A stretch of DNA of 32,251 nucleotides from Marilutibacter maris (GTDB taxonomy: Bacteria > Pseudomonadota > Gammaproteobacteria > Xanthomonadales > Xanthomonadaceae): positions 1-32,251 of the forward strand of contig NZ_VICD02000065.1 in the NCBI RefSeq assembly GCF_006546735.2, read 5' to 3'. The position numbers were made by a program, and so were the translations under genes. The notes below the pieces were generated by a model that ran no database searches, had not been told where the DNA came from, and was given only the letters and a program-made list of their open reading frames with translations. Shown one piece after another: positions 1 through 8,781 of the stretch (within the stretch, counting starts at the first letter, position 1; the number at the start of each line of letters is the position of its first letter).

Positions 1-1131
1 GGCGACGCCCAGCGCGGGCTGCGCGCGGCGCACGCGGCGTTCTGGCTGTCGCCGCAGACGCTGTCGGTCGGCCTGATCGGCCCCGGCAACGTCGGCCGCA
101 CCCTGCTCCAGCAACTGGCCGAGGCGGCGCCGCGCTTCGCCGCCGGCGCCCTGCACGGGCAGAATCTCGACCTGCGCGTGCGCGCGATCGCCAACAGCCG
201 ACAGATGCTGCTGGATCCCAGGACCCTGGATCCGGCCAGCGCCGCTGACGACCTGCGCGACGTCGGCGAACCGCTGGACCTGCAGCGCTTCGTCGCCCAT
301 GTCCGCGCCGAGCACCTGCCGCACGCGATGATCGTCGACTGCAGCGGCAGCGATGCGGTCGCCGCGCACTACGCCGAATGGCTGGCCGCCGGCATCCACG
401 TGGTGACCCCGAACAAGCACGCCGGCAGCGGCCCGTTGCCGCGCTTCCAGGCGATCCGCAGGGCCAGTCGCGGCGGCGGCCAGTTCCGCTACGAAGCCAC
501 CGTCGGCGCCGGCCTGCCGGTGATCCGCACCCTGCGCGACCTGATCGACACCGGCGACGTGCTGCACGAGGTCGAGGGCCTGTTCTCCGGCACCCTGGCC
601 TGGCTGTTCAACCGCTTCGACGGCAGCGCGCCATTCTCCGAGCTGGTGCTGGAAGCGCGAAAGCTCGGCTATACCGAGCCCGACCCGCGCGACGACCTAT
701 CGGGCATGGACGTCGCCCGCAAGCTGGTGATCCTCGCCCGCGAGGCCGGCCGCGAGCTGTCGCTGGAGGATGTCGCGATCGAGAACCTGGTGCCCGAGCC
801 GCTGCGCGCGCTCGACCTCGACGCCTTCCTCGCCCGCATCGACGAGTTGGACGCACCGCTTCAGGCTCGCCTGGAGGCCGCCCGCGCCGACGGCGGCAAG
901 CTGCGCTATCTCGCCCGGCTCGACCGCGACGGCCGCGCCGACGTATCGCTGGTGGTGCCGCCGGCCGGCCATGCCAGCCTGTACGGCCGCCTGACCGACA
1001 ACCTGATCCAGTTCCGCACCCTGCGCTATCCCGACAACCCGCTGGTCGTGCAGGGCCCCGGCGCCGGTCCGGAGGTCACCGCCGCCGGCGTGTTCGGCGA
1101 CATCCTCGCGATCGCGCAGACGCTCAACTGA
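1..1131 (+). CDS. thrA: Bifunctional aspartokinase/homoserine dehydrogenase, C-terminal part (partial at left edge)
   Basis: The frame is open from base 1, so the gene enters from the left and 376 residues are visible. They form the NAD(P)H-dependent homoserine dehydrogenase domain, which reduces aspartate semialdehyde to homoserine for threonine synthesis. Visible marks are the Rossmann loop [10 protein letters not shown] near the start, HVVTPNK, GAGLPVI, the family signature [15 protein letters not shown], and a C-terminal [16 protein letters not shown]. The residues before the Rossmann loop ([14 protein letters not shown]) resemble the interdomain linker of fused ThrA/MetL enzymes rather than the start of a monofunctional Hom. 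I therefore infer an aspartokinase half with an ACT region outside the window. thrB follows within about 10-100 nt depending on its start, giving thrABC order. MetL is the alternative, but the thrB-thrC context favours ThrA. Confidence 0.93.
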   Translation, partial: GDAQRGLRAAHAAFWLSPQTLSVGLIGPGNVGRTLLQQLAEAAPRFAAGALHGQNLDLRVRAIANSRQMLLDPRTLDPASAADDLRDVGEPLDLQRFVAHVRAEHLPHAMIVDCSGSDAVAAHYAEWLAAGIHVVTPNKHAGSGPLPRFQAIRRASRGGGQFRYEATVGAGLPVIRTLRDLIDTGDVLHEVEGLFSGTLAWLFNRFDGSAPFSELVLEARKLGYTEPDPRDDLSGMDVARKLVILAREAGRELSLEDVAIENLVPEPLRALDLDAFLARIDELDAPLQARLEAARADGGKLRYLARLDRDGRADVSLVVPPAGHASLYGRLTDNLIQFRTLRYPDNPLVVQGPGAGPEVTAAGVFGDILAIAQTLN

Positions 1132-1141
1132 GCCTGCGCGG

Positions 1142-2197
1142 ATGCACGCCCCCACCGAGAACCGAACGCGGAACCGCCCCATGAACGATGCGATCATCGA
1201 AGACCCGATGGCTCCTGGAGAATCCCGCTTGCCCGCCCAGACTCCGCCCCCGCTGCAGGCCCGCGCGTTCTCGCCCGCCAGCGTCGGCAACATCGGCGTC
1301 GGCTTCGACCTGCTCGGCCACAGCATCGGCGGTCCGCGCGACATCGCCACGGTCCGTCGCATCGACGCGCCGATGGTCCGCATCGCCGGCATCTCCGGCG
1401 ACGTCGCCGGCGTCGATCAACTGCCGCTGCAGGCACCGCGCAACACCGCCGGCCAGGCCCTGATCTGCCTGCGCGAAGCACTGGGACTGGCACACGGTTT
1501 CGAGCTTTCGCTGGAGAAGGGCATCCCGCTCGGCTCCGGGCTGGGCGGTTCGGCGGCCTCCTGCGTGGCGGCCCTGGTCGCCGCCAATGCGTTGCTGGAC
1601 ACTCCGCTGGACCGTGCCGCGCTGTACCGCTTCGCCCTCGATGGCGAGTCGGTGTCCAGCGGCAGCCGTCATGGCGACAACGTCGCGCCGATGCTGCTCG
1701 GCGGCGTGGTGATGGCCACCCACGATCGGATGATCGCGTTGCCGGCGCCGGACTGGCTGCATGCGGTCGTGGTCCATCCCGACCAGGTGCTGGAAACCCG
1801 GCGCGCGCGCGAGGCGCTGGCCGACCCCTACCCGCTTCCGGTGGTGGTACGGCAGAGCGCGCACCTGGCGTTGTTCCTGACCGGCCTGCAGCGCGGCGAC
1901 GCGTCGATGCTGCGCGAAGGTCTGGTCGACCTGCTGGTCGAGCCACGACGCGCGCCGCTGATCCCCGGCTTCGCCGCCGCCAAGGCCGCCGCCCTCGACC
2001 ATCGCGCACTGGGCGCGAGCATTTCCGGCGCCGGGCCCAGCACCTTCGCCTGGTTCGGTTCGCGCGAGGACGCCGAGGCCGCGGCGCCGGCGATGCGTGC
2101 GGCCTTCGTCGATGCCGGCTTCGACGCGCGCGCCTACGTCTCGCCGGTCGCCGGGCCGCGCGCGCAGGTACTGACCGGGCCAGGAGACGCGGCATGA
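1142..2197 (+). CDS. thrB: Homoserine kinase
   Basis: This GHMP-superfamily kinase phosphorylates homoserine with ATP to O-phosphohomoserine, the substrate of the next gene's enzyme. Visible motifs are the N-terminal [13 protein letters not shown] block, the ATP-binding [11 protein letters not shown] loop and the C-terminal [14 protein letters not shown] block. The first ATG (1142) gives 351 residues, about 40 more than usual, and the first 30-odd do not look like the family. In-frame alternatives are ATG 1181, ATG 1208 and TTG 1229. The TTG is the only one with a good ribosome-binding site (GGAG, about 8 nt upstream) and would give 322 residues, close to the usual length. The ATG start is kept as the conservative call. 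The stop overlaps the thrC start (ATGA at 2194), which indicates translational coupling. Confidence 0.95.
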   Translation: MHAPTENRTRNRPMNDAIIEDPMAPGESRLPAQTPPPLQARAFSPASVGNIGVGFDLLGHSIGGPRDIATVRRIDAPMVRIAGISGDVAGVDQLPLQAPRNTAGQALICLREALGLAHGFELSLEKGIPLGSGLGGSAASCVAALVAANALLDTPLDRAALYRFALDGESVSSGSRHGDNVAPMLLGGVVMATHDRMIALPAPDWLHAVVVHPDQVLETRRAREALADPYPLPVVVRQSAHLALFLTGLQRGDASMLREGLVDLLVEPRRAPLIPGFAAAKAAALDHRALGASISGAGPSTFAWFGSREDAEAAAPAMRAAFVDAGFDARAYVSPVAGPRAQVLTGPGDAA

Positions 2198-3525
2198 GCG
2201 CGCAAGCGATCGCAAGCCTCGGATATGCCAGCACCCGCGGCCAGGCGCCGGTCGCCGGCATCGACGCCGCATTGGTCGCCGGGCTCGCGCCCGACGGCGG
2301 ACTGTATGTCCCGACCGTCATTCCCGAGGTCGCGCCGGACGCGCCCGGCGCATCGCTGGCCGACACCGCGACCGCGGTGCTGGCGCCGTACTTCGCCGAC
2401 TCGCGGCTGGAGGACGCGCTGCCCTCGCTCTGTGCGCAGGCGTTCTCGTTCGACGCGCCGCTGCGACCGCTCGCCGGCGCGGGCGATCACCTGCTGGAGT
2501 TGTTCCACGGGCCGACCGCCGCGTTCAAGGACTACGCCGCGCGCTTCCTGGCCGGCGCCCTGTCGCGCCTGCGCGAGGCCGGGGCACGGCAAGGCGACGC
2601 TCGCCCGGCCACGACGATCCTCGTCGCGACCTCGGGCGACACCGGCGCCGCGGTCGCCGCCGCGTTCCACCGCCGCGAGGGCTTCCGGGTCGCGATCCTC
2701 TACCCCGACGGCCGGGTCTCGCCGCGCCAGGCGCACGGGCTGGGATGCTGGGGCGACAACGTGCGCGCGTTCCGGGTCGACGGCAGCTTCGACGACTGCC
2801 AGCGGCTGGCCAAGCAGGCCCTGGCCGACCAGGCGCTGCGCGCGCGCTGTCCACTGGGTTCGGCCAACAGCATCAGCCTCGGCCGATTGCTGCCCCAGGC
2901 GGCCTACTACGCGCATGCCGCGCTCGCCCACCATGCCCGGCATGGGCGGGCGCTGAACTTCATCGTCCCCACCGGCAACCTCGGCAACGCCTGCGCGGCG
3001 GTGCTGGCGCGGCGGATGGGGCTGCCGGTCGGCGAGGTCCGCCTGGCCACCAACGCCAACGACACCCTGCCGCGCTACTTCGCCGGCGCCGACTATGCGG
3101 CGCAGCCGACCCGGGCCACGCTGGCCAACGCGATGGATGTCGGCGCACCGAGCAACTTCGAACGCCTGCGCCACTGGCACGCCGACGACGCATCGTTGCG
3201 CGCGGCGATGACCGCGACCGCGGTCGACGACGCCACGATCCGGGCGACGATCGCGTCCGCGCCCGCGCGCCACGGCGTGGTGCCCTGCCCGCATACCGCC
3301 ACCGGTCTGCATCTGCTCGAGCAGATCCGGGCCGCCGGCGACGATCGCCCCTGGGCGGTGGTGGCGACCGCGCACCCGGCCAAGTTCGAAACCATCGTCG
3401 AACCGCTGGTCGGACACGAAGTCGAGCCGCCGCCGGCGCTGGCCGAATCGCTGCCCCGTCGCGCACACGCCACACCGATGGCGGCGACGTATTCGACCTT
3501 GGTCGAAGCGCTGGAGGCCGGGTGA
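2194..3525 (+). CDS. thrC: Threonine synthase
   Basis: This PLP enzyme converts O-phosphohomoserine to threonine plus phosphate, the last step of the thr operon. At 443 residues it has full family length. Residues 105-113 (HGPTAAFKD) hold the PLP lysine, K112. TSGDTGAA forms the phosphate-binding loop, and the NSIS, PTGNLGN and TAHPAKFE blocks follow in the expected order. The start is set by the ATGA overlap with thrB and an AGGAG about 8 nt upstream. The threonine made here is the substrate of the ilvA-type deaminase encoded 6 kb downstream, so the two operons are metabolically consecutive. A G+C-rich hairpin follows the stop codon. Confidence 0.97.
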   Translation: MSAQAIASLGYASTRGQAPVAGIDAALVAGLAPDGGLYVPTVIPEVAPDAPGASLADTATAVLAPYFADSRLEDALPSLCAQAFSFDAPLRPLAGAGDHLLELFHGPTAAFKDYAARFLAGALSRLREAGARQGDARPATTILVATSGDTGAAVAAAFHRREGFRVAILYPDGRVSPRQAHGLGCWGDNVRAFRVDGSFDDCQRLAKQALADQALRARCPLGSANSISLGRLLPQAAYYAHAALAHHARHGRALNFIVPTGNLGNACAAVLARRMGLPVGEVRLATNANDTLPRYFAGADYAAQPTRATLANAMDVGAPSNFERLRHWHADDASLRAAMTATAVDDATIRATIASAPARHGVVPCPHTATGLHLLEQIRAAGDDRPWAVVATAHPAKFETIVEPLVGHEVEPPPALAESLPRRAHATPMAATYSTLVEALEAG

Positions 3526-3536
3526 CGCGGCAAAGC

Positions 3537-3561
3537 GGGTGCCGGGTCACGACCCGGGCCC
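3537..3561 (+). terminator. Hairpin after thrC, probable end of the thr operon
   Basis: CCGGGT (3542-3547) pairs with ACCCGG (3552-3557) around a 4-nt loop. GGG (3537-3539) and CCC (3559-3561) extend the stem past a small internal mismatch. Only GTTTC follows, so the U-tract is poor and termination may be partial. It lies 12 nt after the thrC stop and 16 nt before the ilv promoter, so it is well placed to separate the two operons. Confidence 0.5.
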
Positions 3562-3577
3562 GTTTCAACGGAAACTG

Positions 3578-3607
3578 TTGACACCGCCGTTCGAGCCGTG
3601 CTTATCT
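3578..3607 (+). promoter_or_regulatory. Promoter of the ilv-leu operon
   Basis: A perfect -35 hexamer TTGACA (3578-3583) is followed after 18 nt by TTATCT (3602-3607) as -10. CTTATC with a 17-nt spacer is an equally possible reading. Transcription would start around 3613-3616, at or just before the ATG of the leader peptide, leaving no room for a ribosome-binding site. It is one of the most consensus-like promoters in the window. Confidence 0.7.
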
Positions 3608-3615
3608 CCAAACCC

Positions 3616-3783
3616 ATGACGCAGCGCAGCAACCACCTGCAGACCGCCATCGCCCGGGCCCAGACCCCGGCCGACGCGCTGCGCGCCGCGCACCCGCTCC
3701 TGATCGCGACCGCATCCGCGGCGCTCATTCTCGTACTCGTACTTATTACCGGGCCAACAAGCGCGGGGTACGGGATTGCGTAG
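3616..3783 (+). CDS. ilv operon leader (attenuator) peptide
   Basis: This short frame of 55 residues ends in ALILVLVLITGPTSAGYGIA. Codons 3724-3747 read Leu-Ile-Leu-Val-Leu-Val-Leu-Ile without a break and are followed by Thr. The operon behind it makes exactly Leu, Ile and Val, so the run is the expected sensor for charged tRNA. The codons are CTC, ATT, CTC, GTA, CTC, GTA, CTT and ATT, whereas the surrounding genes use CTG, GTC/GTG and ATC almost exclusively. Slow codons of this kind would sharpen the response. The peptide is longer than enterobacterial IlvL (about 32 residues). A GTG at 3598 would add six residues but lies within the promoter, so ATG 3616 is preferred. The hydrophobic run could be misread as a membrane segment, but the attenuator argues against that. 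Confidence 0.82.
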   Translation: MTQRSNHLQTAIARAQTPADALRAAHPLLIATASAALILVLVLITGPTSAGYGIA

Positions 3784-3844
3784 GTAACACCAGGCAAACC
3801 CGAAAAGTACCAGGACCCCGCGCCAGAAATGGCGCGGGGTTTTT
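3730..3844 (+). promoter_or_regulatory. Transcription attenuator of the ilv-leu operon, mutually exclusive RNA structures
   Basis: Four segments can be identified. Segment 1 is CTCGTAC, present twice in overlap (3730-3736 and 3736-3742), inside the control codons. Segment 2 is GCGCGGGGTACGGG (3761-3774). Segment 3 is CCCCGCGCC (3816-3824). Segment 4 is GGCGCGGGG (3831-3839) followed by T5. Segment 1 pairs with GTACGGG of segment 2 (7 bp, one G-U). Segment 2 pairs with segment 3 over 8 bp (GCGCGGGG with CCCCGCGC). Segment 3 pairs with segment 4 over 9 bp to form the terminator. Segment 2 and segment 4 share the same eight bases, the hallmark of competing partners. A ribosome stalled on the Leu/Val/Ile codons covers segment 1, frees 2:3 and lets transcription continue. 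A ribosome reaching the stop codon (3781) covers segment 2 and allows 3:4. Confidence 0.85.
3816..3844 (+). terminator. Attenuator terminator hairpin (segments 3:4)
   Basis: CCCCGCGCC (3816-3824), a six-base loop AGAAAT, a perfectly complementary GGCGCGGGG (3831-3839), then TTTTT (3840-3844) and more T-rich sequence. It is a canonical intrinsic terminator lying between the leader peptide stop and ilvD, where it can only work as an attenuator. The ATG within its loop and arm (3829) is in frame with ilvD but is not a credible start. Confidence 0.92.
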
Positions 3845-3897
3845 CGTTTCCAGGCCCAAGAAAACCTCTTCAGACCACCGAGCAAGGACTTCCCACC

Positions 3898-5664
3898 GTG
3901 AGAAGCAACGCGATCAAGCAAGGCCCCGCACACGCACCCGCGCGGGCCATGCTGCGCGCAACCGGCCGCGACGACGACGCCATCGCGCGCCCGTTCGTCG
4001 GCGTGATCCACACCTGGACCGACGTGTCCCCGTGCAACCTGACCCTGCGCGAGCTGGCCGAGGACGTCCGCGCCGGCGTCGAGGACAACGGCGGCACCGC
4101 GGTCGAGTTCAACACCATCGCGATCACCGACGGCATCGCGATGGGCACCGACGGCATGCGCGCGTCGCTGGCCTCGCGCGAGACCATCGCCGACTCGATC
4201 GAGCTGGCGGTCACCGGCCACAGCCTGGACGCGATGGTGCTGCTGGTCGGCTGCGACAAGACCATCCCGGCGGCGGCGATGGCCGCCGCGCGGCTGGACG
4301 TCCCGACCGTGATCCTCTACGGCGGCACGATCATGCCCGGCCATTGTCCCTCCAGGGACGACTCGGCCGAGCCCGGCGACGAGCGGCCGCTGACCGTGCA
4401 GGACGTGTTCGAGGCGGTCGGCGCGCATGCCGCCGGACGCATCGACGACGCCGAACTGCACCGGGTCGAATCGCACGCTTGCCCCGGTGCCGGCGCCTGC
4501 GGCGGCCAGTTCACCGCCAACACGATGGCGATGGTGCTGAGCTTCCTCGGCCTGTCGCCGCTGCAGCTCAACGACATTCCGGCGGTCCACGCCGACAAAC
4601 CGGCCGCCGCCCGCCGTTGCGGCGCCCTGGTCATGCAGCAGTTGCGCAACGGCGGTCCGACACCGCGCACCCTCCTCTCCCCCGCCGCGCTGCGCAACGC
4701 GGCACGCGCGGTGTCGGCCACCGCCGGTTCCACCAACGCGGCGCTGCACCTGCTGGCGATCGCGCACGAGGCCGGCGTCGCCTTCGACCTGGAGGAGTTC
4801 GAGGCGGCCGCGGCGGCGACCCCGGTCATCGCCGACCTCAAGCCCGGTGGACGCTACACCGCGGCGGAGATGTTCGAGCAGGGCGGCACCGCCCTGGTCG
4901 CCCGCGAACTGCGCAGCGCCGGGCTGATCGAGGACATCCCCACGGTCACCGGCCGCTCGCTGTTCGCCGAACTCGACGCGGTGCCCGCGCCGGTCACGCA
5001 GGATGTCGTGCGCCCGGTCGCCGACCCGATCAAGCCGCGCGGCGGCTATTCGATCCTGTACGGCGACCTCGCACCCGAAGGCTGCATCGTCAAGCTGGCC
5101 GGTCACGGCCGCGACCGCTTCGAGGGCCCGGCACGGGTGTTCGATTCCGAGGAGGCCGCGTTCGCCGCGGTGCAGGCGCGCCGGATCGAGGCCGGCGACG
5201 TCGTGGTGATCCGCTTCGAGGGCCCCACCGGCGGCCCCGGCATGCGCGAGATGCTGGCGGTCACCGCGGCCCTGGTCGGCCAGGGCCTGGGCAACGACGT
5301 CGCCCTGATCACCGACGGCCGCTTCAGCGGCGCGACCCACGGTTTCATGGTCGGCCACATCGCCCCGGAGGCCGCGCACGGCGGCCCGATCGCGCGCCTG
5401 CGCGACGGCGACCGCGTGCGCATCGACGTCGGCACGCGCCGCATCGATGTCGATGCCGAGCTCGCCGCGCGCGCGCCGGCGTCGTTCCAGCCGCGCGTCC
5501 GTACCGGTGCGCTGGCCAAGTACGCGCGCATCGTCAGTTCCGCCTCGCGCGGTGCGGTCACCGCGCCGGGTCCGCTCGACGACCGTCGCGCGATCGCCTC
5601 GACCCTGATCGAAACCACAACGGAATCGGCCGCCACCCGAGCGGCCGAAACCGCCCCCGCCTGA
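3898..5664 (+). CDS. ilvD: Dihydroxy-acid dehydratase
   Basis: This Fe-S dehydratase converts the dihydroxy acids made by IlvC to 2-ketoisovalerate and 2-keto-3-methylvalerate. I chose the GTG at 3898 (588 residues) because it has AAGGA 9 nt upstream. An in-frame ATG at 3829 lies inside the attenuator hairpin. Candidate cluster cysteines are C46 (VSPCNLTL), C119 (GCDKTIP) and C195/C201 ([11 protein letters not shown]), followed by [14 protein letters not shown] and ITDGRFSG occur near the C-terminus. The [10 protein letters not shown] form is that of the plant-like IlvD group, for which [2Fe-2S] clusters have been described. The usual CDKTxPGxxMA segment reads [11 protein letters not shown] here. 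The IlvD/Edd family also contains sugar-acid dehydratases, but leading an ilv operon behind a Leu/Ile/Val attenuator makes IlvD the clear call. Confidence 0.93.
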   Translation: MRSNAIKQGPAHAPARAMLRATGRDDDAIARPFVGVIHTWTDVSPCNLTLRELAEDVRAGVEDNGGTAVEFNTIAITDGIAMGTDGMRASLASRETIADSIELAVTGHSLDAMVLLVGCDKTIPAAAMAAARLDVPTVILYGGTIMPGHCPSRDDSAEPGDERPLTVQDVFEAVGAHAAGRIDDAELHRVESHACPGAGACGGQFTANTMAMVLSFLGLSPLQLNDIPAVHADKPAAARRCGALVMQQLRNGGPTPRTLLSPAALRNAARAVSATAGSTNAALHLLAIAHEAGVAFDLEEFEAAAAATPVIADLKPGGRYTAAEMFEQGGTALVARELRSAGLIEDIPTVTGRSLFAELDAVPAPVTQDVVRPVADPIKPRGGYSILYGDLAPEGCIVKLAGHGRDRFEGPARVFDSEEAAFAAVQARRIEAGDVVVIRFEGPTGGPGMREMLAVTAALVGQGLGNDVALITDGRFSGATHGFMVGHIAPEAAHGGPIARLRDGDRVRIDVGTRRIDVDAELAARAPASFQPRVRTGALAKYARIVSSASRGAVTAPGPLDDRRAIASTLIETTTESAATRAAETAPA

Positions 5665-5713
5665 TCCGCTCCCTCCGTCCCACCGCCCCATCCACCACCC
5701 ACAGGAACCTGCA

Positions 5714-6694
5714 ATGTCCACCAGCAAACCCCGCATCGCGATCGTCGGCTACGGCAGCCAGGGTCGTGCGCACGCGCTCAACCTTCGCGATTCCGGCTTC
5801 GACGTCACCATCGGCCTGCGTCCGGGCGGCCCGACCGAGATCAAGGCCAGGGCCGACGGCTTCACCGTCAAGACCCCGGCCGAGGCGGTGAAGGACGCCG
5901 AGCTGGTCGCGGTGCTGACCCCCGACATGGTCCAGCCGCAGCTCTACGGCGAGGTCATCGAGCCGAACATCGCCAAGGGCGCCTGCCTGCTGTTCGCGCA
6001 CGGCTTCAATGTGCACTACCAGCAGATCGCCCCGCGCGAGGACCTGGACGTGGTGCTCGTCGCGCCCAAGGGACCGGGCGCACTGGTCCGCCGCGAATAC
6101 GAGATCGGCCGCGGCGTGCCCTCGGTCTACGCGGTTCACCAGGATCGCAGCGGCAACGCCGAACAGCTCGCACTGACCTATTGCGCCGGCATCGGCGGCG
6201 CCCGCCAGAACGCGATCCGGACCACCTTCAAGGAGGAAACCGAGACCGATCTGTTCGGCGAGCAGGCGGTGCTGTGCGGCGGCGCGACCAAGCTGGTCCA
6301 GGCCGGCTGGGAAACCCTGGTCGAGGCCGGCTACCAACCCGAGGTCGCGTACTACGAGTGCCTGCACGAGCTGAAGCTGATCGTCGACCTGTTCTACGAG
6401 GGCGGCATCACCCGCATGCACGAATTCATCAGCGAGACCGCCCAGTACGGTGCGCTGACCCGCGGCGCCTACGTGGTCGACGACAACACCCGCGCGCAGA
6501 TGCGCAAGGTGCTGGAGGAAATCCAGGACGGCACCTTCGCCCGCCAGTGGATCGCCGAGTACGCGGCCGGCAACGCCAACTACAAGGCGATGAAGCAGGC
6601 CGACCTCGAGCACCCGATCGAGACCGTCGGCAAGAAGCTGCGCGCCAACATGAAGTGGCTGGACAACGCCCCCGCCGCCGCCAAAGCGGCCTGA
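5714..6694 (+). CDS. ilvC: Ketol-acid reductoisomerase (NADP+), short class I form
   Basis: The enzyme isomerises and reduces acetolactate or acetohydroxybutyrate to the dihydroxy acid, using Mg2+ and NADPH. The Rossmann loop GYGSQGRAH sits at residues 12-20. [22 protein letters not shown] and [21 protein letters not shown] carry the metal-binding Asp/Glu residues, and the knotted C-terminal domain includes [14 protein letters not shown]. At 326 residues it lacks the roughly 20-residue stretch that precedes the NADPH loop in most class I enzymes. As I recall, xanthomonad IlvC proteins share this feature. A CAGGA about 9 nt upstream supports the start. It follows ilvD after 49 nt. Confidence 0.97.
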   Translation: MSTSKPRIAIVGYGSQGRAHALNLRDSGFDVTIGLRPGGPTEIKARADGFTVKTPAEAVKDAELVAVLTPDMVQPQLYGEVIEPNIAKGACLLFAHGFNVHYQQIAPREDLDVVLVAPKGPGALVRREYEIGRGVPSVYAVHQDRSGNAEQLALTYCAGIGGARQNAIRTTFKEETETDLFGEQAVLCGGATKLVQAGWETLVEAGYQPEVAYYECLHELKLIVDLFYEGGITRMHEFISETAQYGALTRGAYVVDDNTRAQMRKVLEEIQDGTFARQWIAEYAAGNANYKAMKQADLEHPIETVGKKLRANMKWLDNAPAAAKAA

Positions 6695-6719
6695 GCCTTC
6701 CCGCCCCAAGGCCAACAGG

Positions 6720-8561
6720 ATGTCCATGAGCACCCAACCCGCCAGTACCGCACCGCAGGCCGCGGCCCCGAGCAACGGGGCCGCATGGCTCGCGCAGGCC
6801 CTGATCGCCGAGGGCGTCGACACCCTGTTCGGCTATCCCGGCGGCGCGATCATGCCGTTCTACGACGCCCTGCACGGATCGGACCTGAAGCACGTCCTGG
6901 TCCGCCACGAACAGGGCGCGGCGTTCGCCGCCAATGGCTACGCGCGGGCCAGCGGACGCGTCGGCGTATGCGTCGCCACCTCCGGTCCCGGCGCCTCCAA
7001 CCTGGTCACCGGCATCGCCGACGCGATGCTGGACTCGGTGCCGATGGTGGTGATCACCGGTCAGGTCGCGACCCCGCTGATGGGCACGGATGCCTTCCAG
7101 GAGCTGGACGTGTTCGGCATGACCATGCCGATCGTCAAGCACAGCTTCCTGGTGCGTCGGGTCGAGGAGCTGCCGCGGGTGGTCGCCGAGGCCTTCCGCC
7201 TGGCCCGTTCCGGGCGTCCGGGACCGGTGCTGATCGACTTCCCCAAGGACGTGCAGGTCGGCGACGCCTGCGCGCTGCCCGCCCACGTGCCGCTGGACAT
7301 CGACGATGTGCCGCGCGCCACCGATGCCTCGCTGCACGAGGCGCTGGCCCTGGTTTCGCAGGCACAGCGGCCGGTCGTCTACGGCGGCGGCGGCGTCGCC
7401 CTCGGGCATGCGGTCGAGGTGTTCCGCGACTTCGTCAACGCGACCCGGATCCCCACGGTGCTGACCCTCAAGGGACTGGGCGCGTTGCCGCCGGACAATC
7501 CGCTGAACCTGGGCATGCTCGGCATGCACGGCACCCGTGCCGCCAATCTGGCGGTGCAGGAATGCGATCTGCTGATCGTGGTCGGCGCGCGCTTCGACGA
7601 CCGCGCGACCGGCAAGCTGGCCGAGTTCGCGCCGCATGCGCGGGTCATCCACATGGACCCGGATGCCTGCGAGATCGGCAAGCTGCGCCATGCCGATGCC
7701 GCGGTCAACGGCGACATCGCCGCCGCGCTGAAGGCGCTGACCCTGCCGTGCGCGGCGCATGTGCATGGCCGTCACGCGGTCGCGCGGCGGCAGTGGCTGG
7801 AGACCTGCTTCCAGCGCGCCCGCGACCACGCCGCGCGCTACGACGCGCCCGGCGACGGCGTCTACGCTCCGGCCCTGCTGAGGCGACTGTCGCAGATCGC
7901 GCCGGGCGCGGTCGTGTCCTGCGACGTCGGCCAGCACCAGATGTGGGTCGCCCAGCACTGGCGCTTCGAACACCCGCGCCAGCACCTGACCAGCGGCGCG
8001 CTCGGCGCGATGGGCTTCGGTCTTCCGGCGGCGATCGGTGCGCAGCTTGCGATGCGGGCGCAAACCTCACACGACCCGCAGCAGGCCGCCCCCTGCGTGA
8101 TCTGCGTCAGCGGCGATGGCTCGTTCCTGATGAACGTGCAGGAACTGGCGACGGTCGCCCGCTACCGGCTGCCGCTGAAGATCGTGCTGCTCGACAACCA
8201 GGCGCTGGGCATGGTCCGCCAATGGCAGGAGCTGTTCTTCGAACGCCGCTACTCGGAGATCGACCTGTCCGACAACCCCGATTTCGCCGCGCTGGCGGCG
8301 GCATTCGGGATTCCCGCCACCCGCATCGAACGCGCCGAGGACGTCGAGGGCGCGCTGCAAGCGCTGATCGCGGCACCGGGCGCGGCACTGCTGCACGTCG
8401 CCATCGACCAGAAGGCCAACGTCTGGCCGCTGGTGCCGCCGAACCACAACAACGCGCAGATGCTCGATGGCGATCCGGCCGAGGTCCCAGCCGGCGAGAG
8501 CGAAACCGCATCCGCTTCTTCCCCCACATTGGAGAACCCCGACCATGCGTTATCAGCTTGA
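6720..8561 (+). CDS. ilvG: Acetolactate synthase II, large catalytic subunit
   Basis: This thiamine-diphosphate enzyme condenses two pyruvates to acetolactate (Val/Leu) or pyruvate plus 2-ketobutyrate to acetohydroxybutyrate (Ile). The 613 residues contain FGYPGGAIMPFYD, the catalytic glutamate E64 in RHEQGAA, the TSGPGASN loop, a central FAD-binding domain, and the diphosphate motif GDGSFLMN beginning near residue 465 and running into NQALGMVRQW. Residue by residue it follows enterobacterial IlvG more closely than IlvB or IlvI. The next gene is an IlvM-type small subunit, which agrees. ATG 6720 and ATG 6726 are both possible, each with a purine-rich stretch upstream. The 3' end overlaps ilvM by 17 nt. 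Isozyme II is classically insensitive to valine. Confidence 0.96.
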   Translation: MSMSTQPASTAPQAAAPSNGAAWLAQALIAEGVDTLFGYPGGAIMPFYDALHGSDLKHVLVRHEQGAAFAANGYARASGRVGVCVATSGPGASNLVTGIADAMLDSVPMVVITGQVATPLMGTDAFQELDVFGMTMPIVKHSFLVRRVEELPRVVAEAFRLARSGRPGPVLIDFPKDVQVGDACALPAHVPLDIDDVPRATDASLHEALALVSQAQRPVVYGGGGVALGHAVEVFRDFVNATRIPTVLTLKGLGALPPDNPLNLGMLGMHGTRAANLAVQECDLLIVVGARFDDRATGKLAEFAPHARVIHMDPDACEIGKLRHADAAVNGDIAAALKALTLPCAAHVHGRHAVARRQWLETCFQRARDHAARYDAPGDGVYAPALLRRLSQIAPGAVVSCDVGQHQMWVAQHWRFEHPRQHLTSGALGAMGFGLPAAIGAQLAMRAQTSHDPQQAAPCVICVSGDGSFLMNVQELATVARYRLPLKIVLLDNQALGMVRQWQELFFERRYSEIDLSDNPDFAALAAAFGIPATRIERAEDVEGALQALIAAPGAALLHVAIDQKANVWPLVPPNHNNAQMLDGDPAEVPAGESETASASSPTLENPDHALSA

Positions 8562-8781
8562 CCTCACCCTCAGACAGGCCGAGGGCGCGCTCGCCCGCGT
8601 GCTCGGTGCCGCCGAGCGCCGCGGCTTCCGTCCGCTCGCGGTCGACGGCGAAGCCCAGCCCGACGGCGATCGCTGGCATCTGCGCCTGACCGTCGAAGGC
8701 GAACGCGCCGACACCTCGCTGCAGACGCAGCTGGCCAAGCTGTACGACTGCCTCGCCGTGGAGGTGTCGCCGTGCAGCTAG
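8545..8781 (+). CDS. ilvM: Acetolactate synthase II, small (ACT-type) subunit
   Basis: A 78-residue protein with the single ACT-like fold expected of IlvM: hydrophobic strand YQLDLTL, a helix LARVLGAAERRGF, strands around WHLRLTVEGE, and a final helix LQTQLAKLYDCLAVEV. It activates and stabilises the IlvG catalytic subunit. E. coli IlvM is 87 residues, much shorter than the IlvN/IlvH type or the two-domain regulatory subunits. The ATG at 8545 is chosen over an in-frame upstream start (8467) because GGAG lies 10 nt before it and the protein then starts at the conserved strand. It starts inside ilvG and ends 10 nt into ilvE, so subunit synthesis is coupled. Confidence 0.88.
   Translation: MRYQLDLTLRQAEGALARVLGAAERRGFRPLAVDGEAQPDGDRWHLRLTVEGERADTSLQTQLAKLYDCLAVEVSPCS

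Noticed and set aside
3616-3783. Leader frame as a small membrane protein
   Set aside because: The hydrophobic run would span a membrane, but its exact match to the operon's end products, the rare codons and the downstream attenuator explain it better.
3829-3897. Longer ilvD starting at ATG 3829
   Set aside because: The ATG lies within the attenuator hairpin loop and arm and has no ribosome-binding site. The extra residues are not family-like, and GTG 3898 has AAGGA in place.
3565-5736. A 723-residue open frame on the minus strand opposite ilvD
   Set aside because: It is rich in Arg, Gly, Asp and Val with no family signature and mirrors ilvD codon by codon. Long antisense frames are expected in 70% G+C coding DNA.
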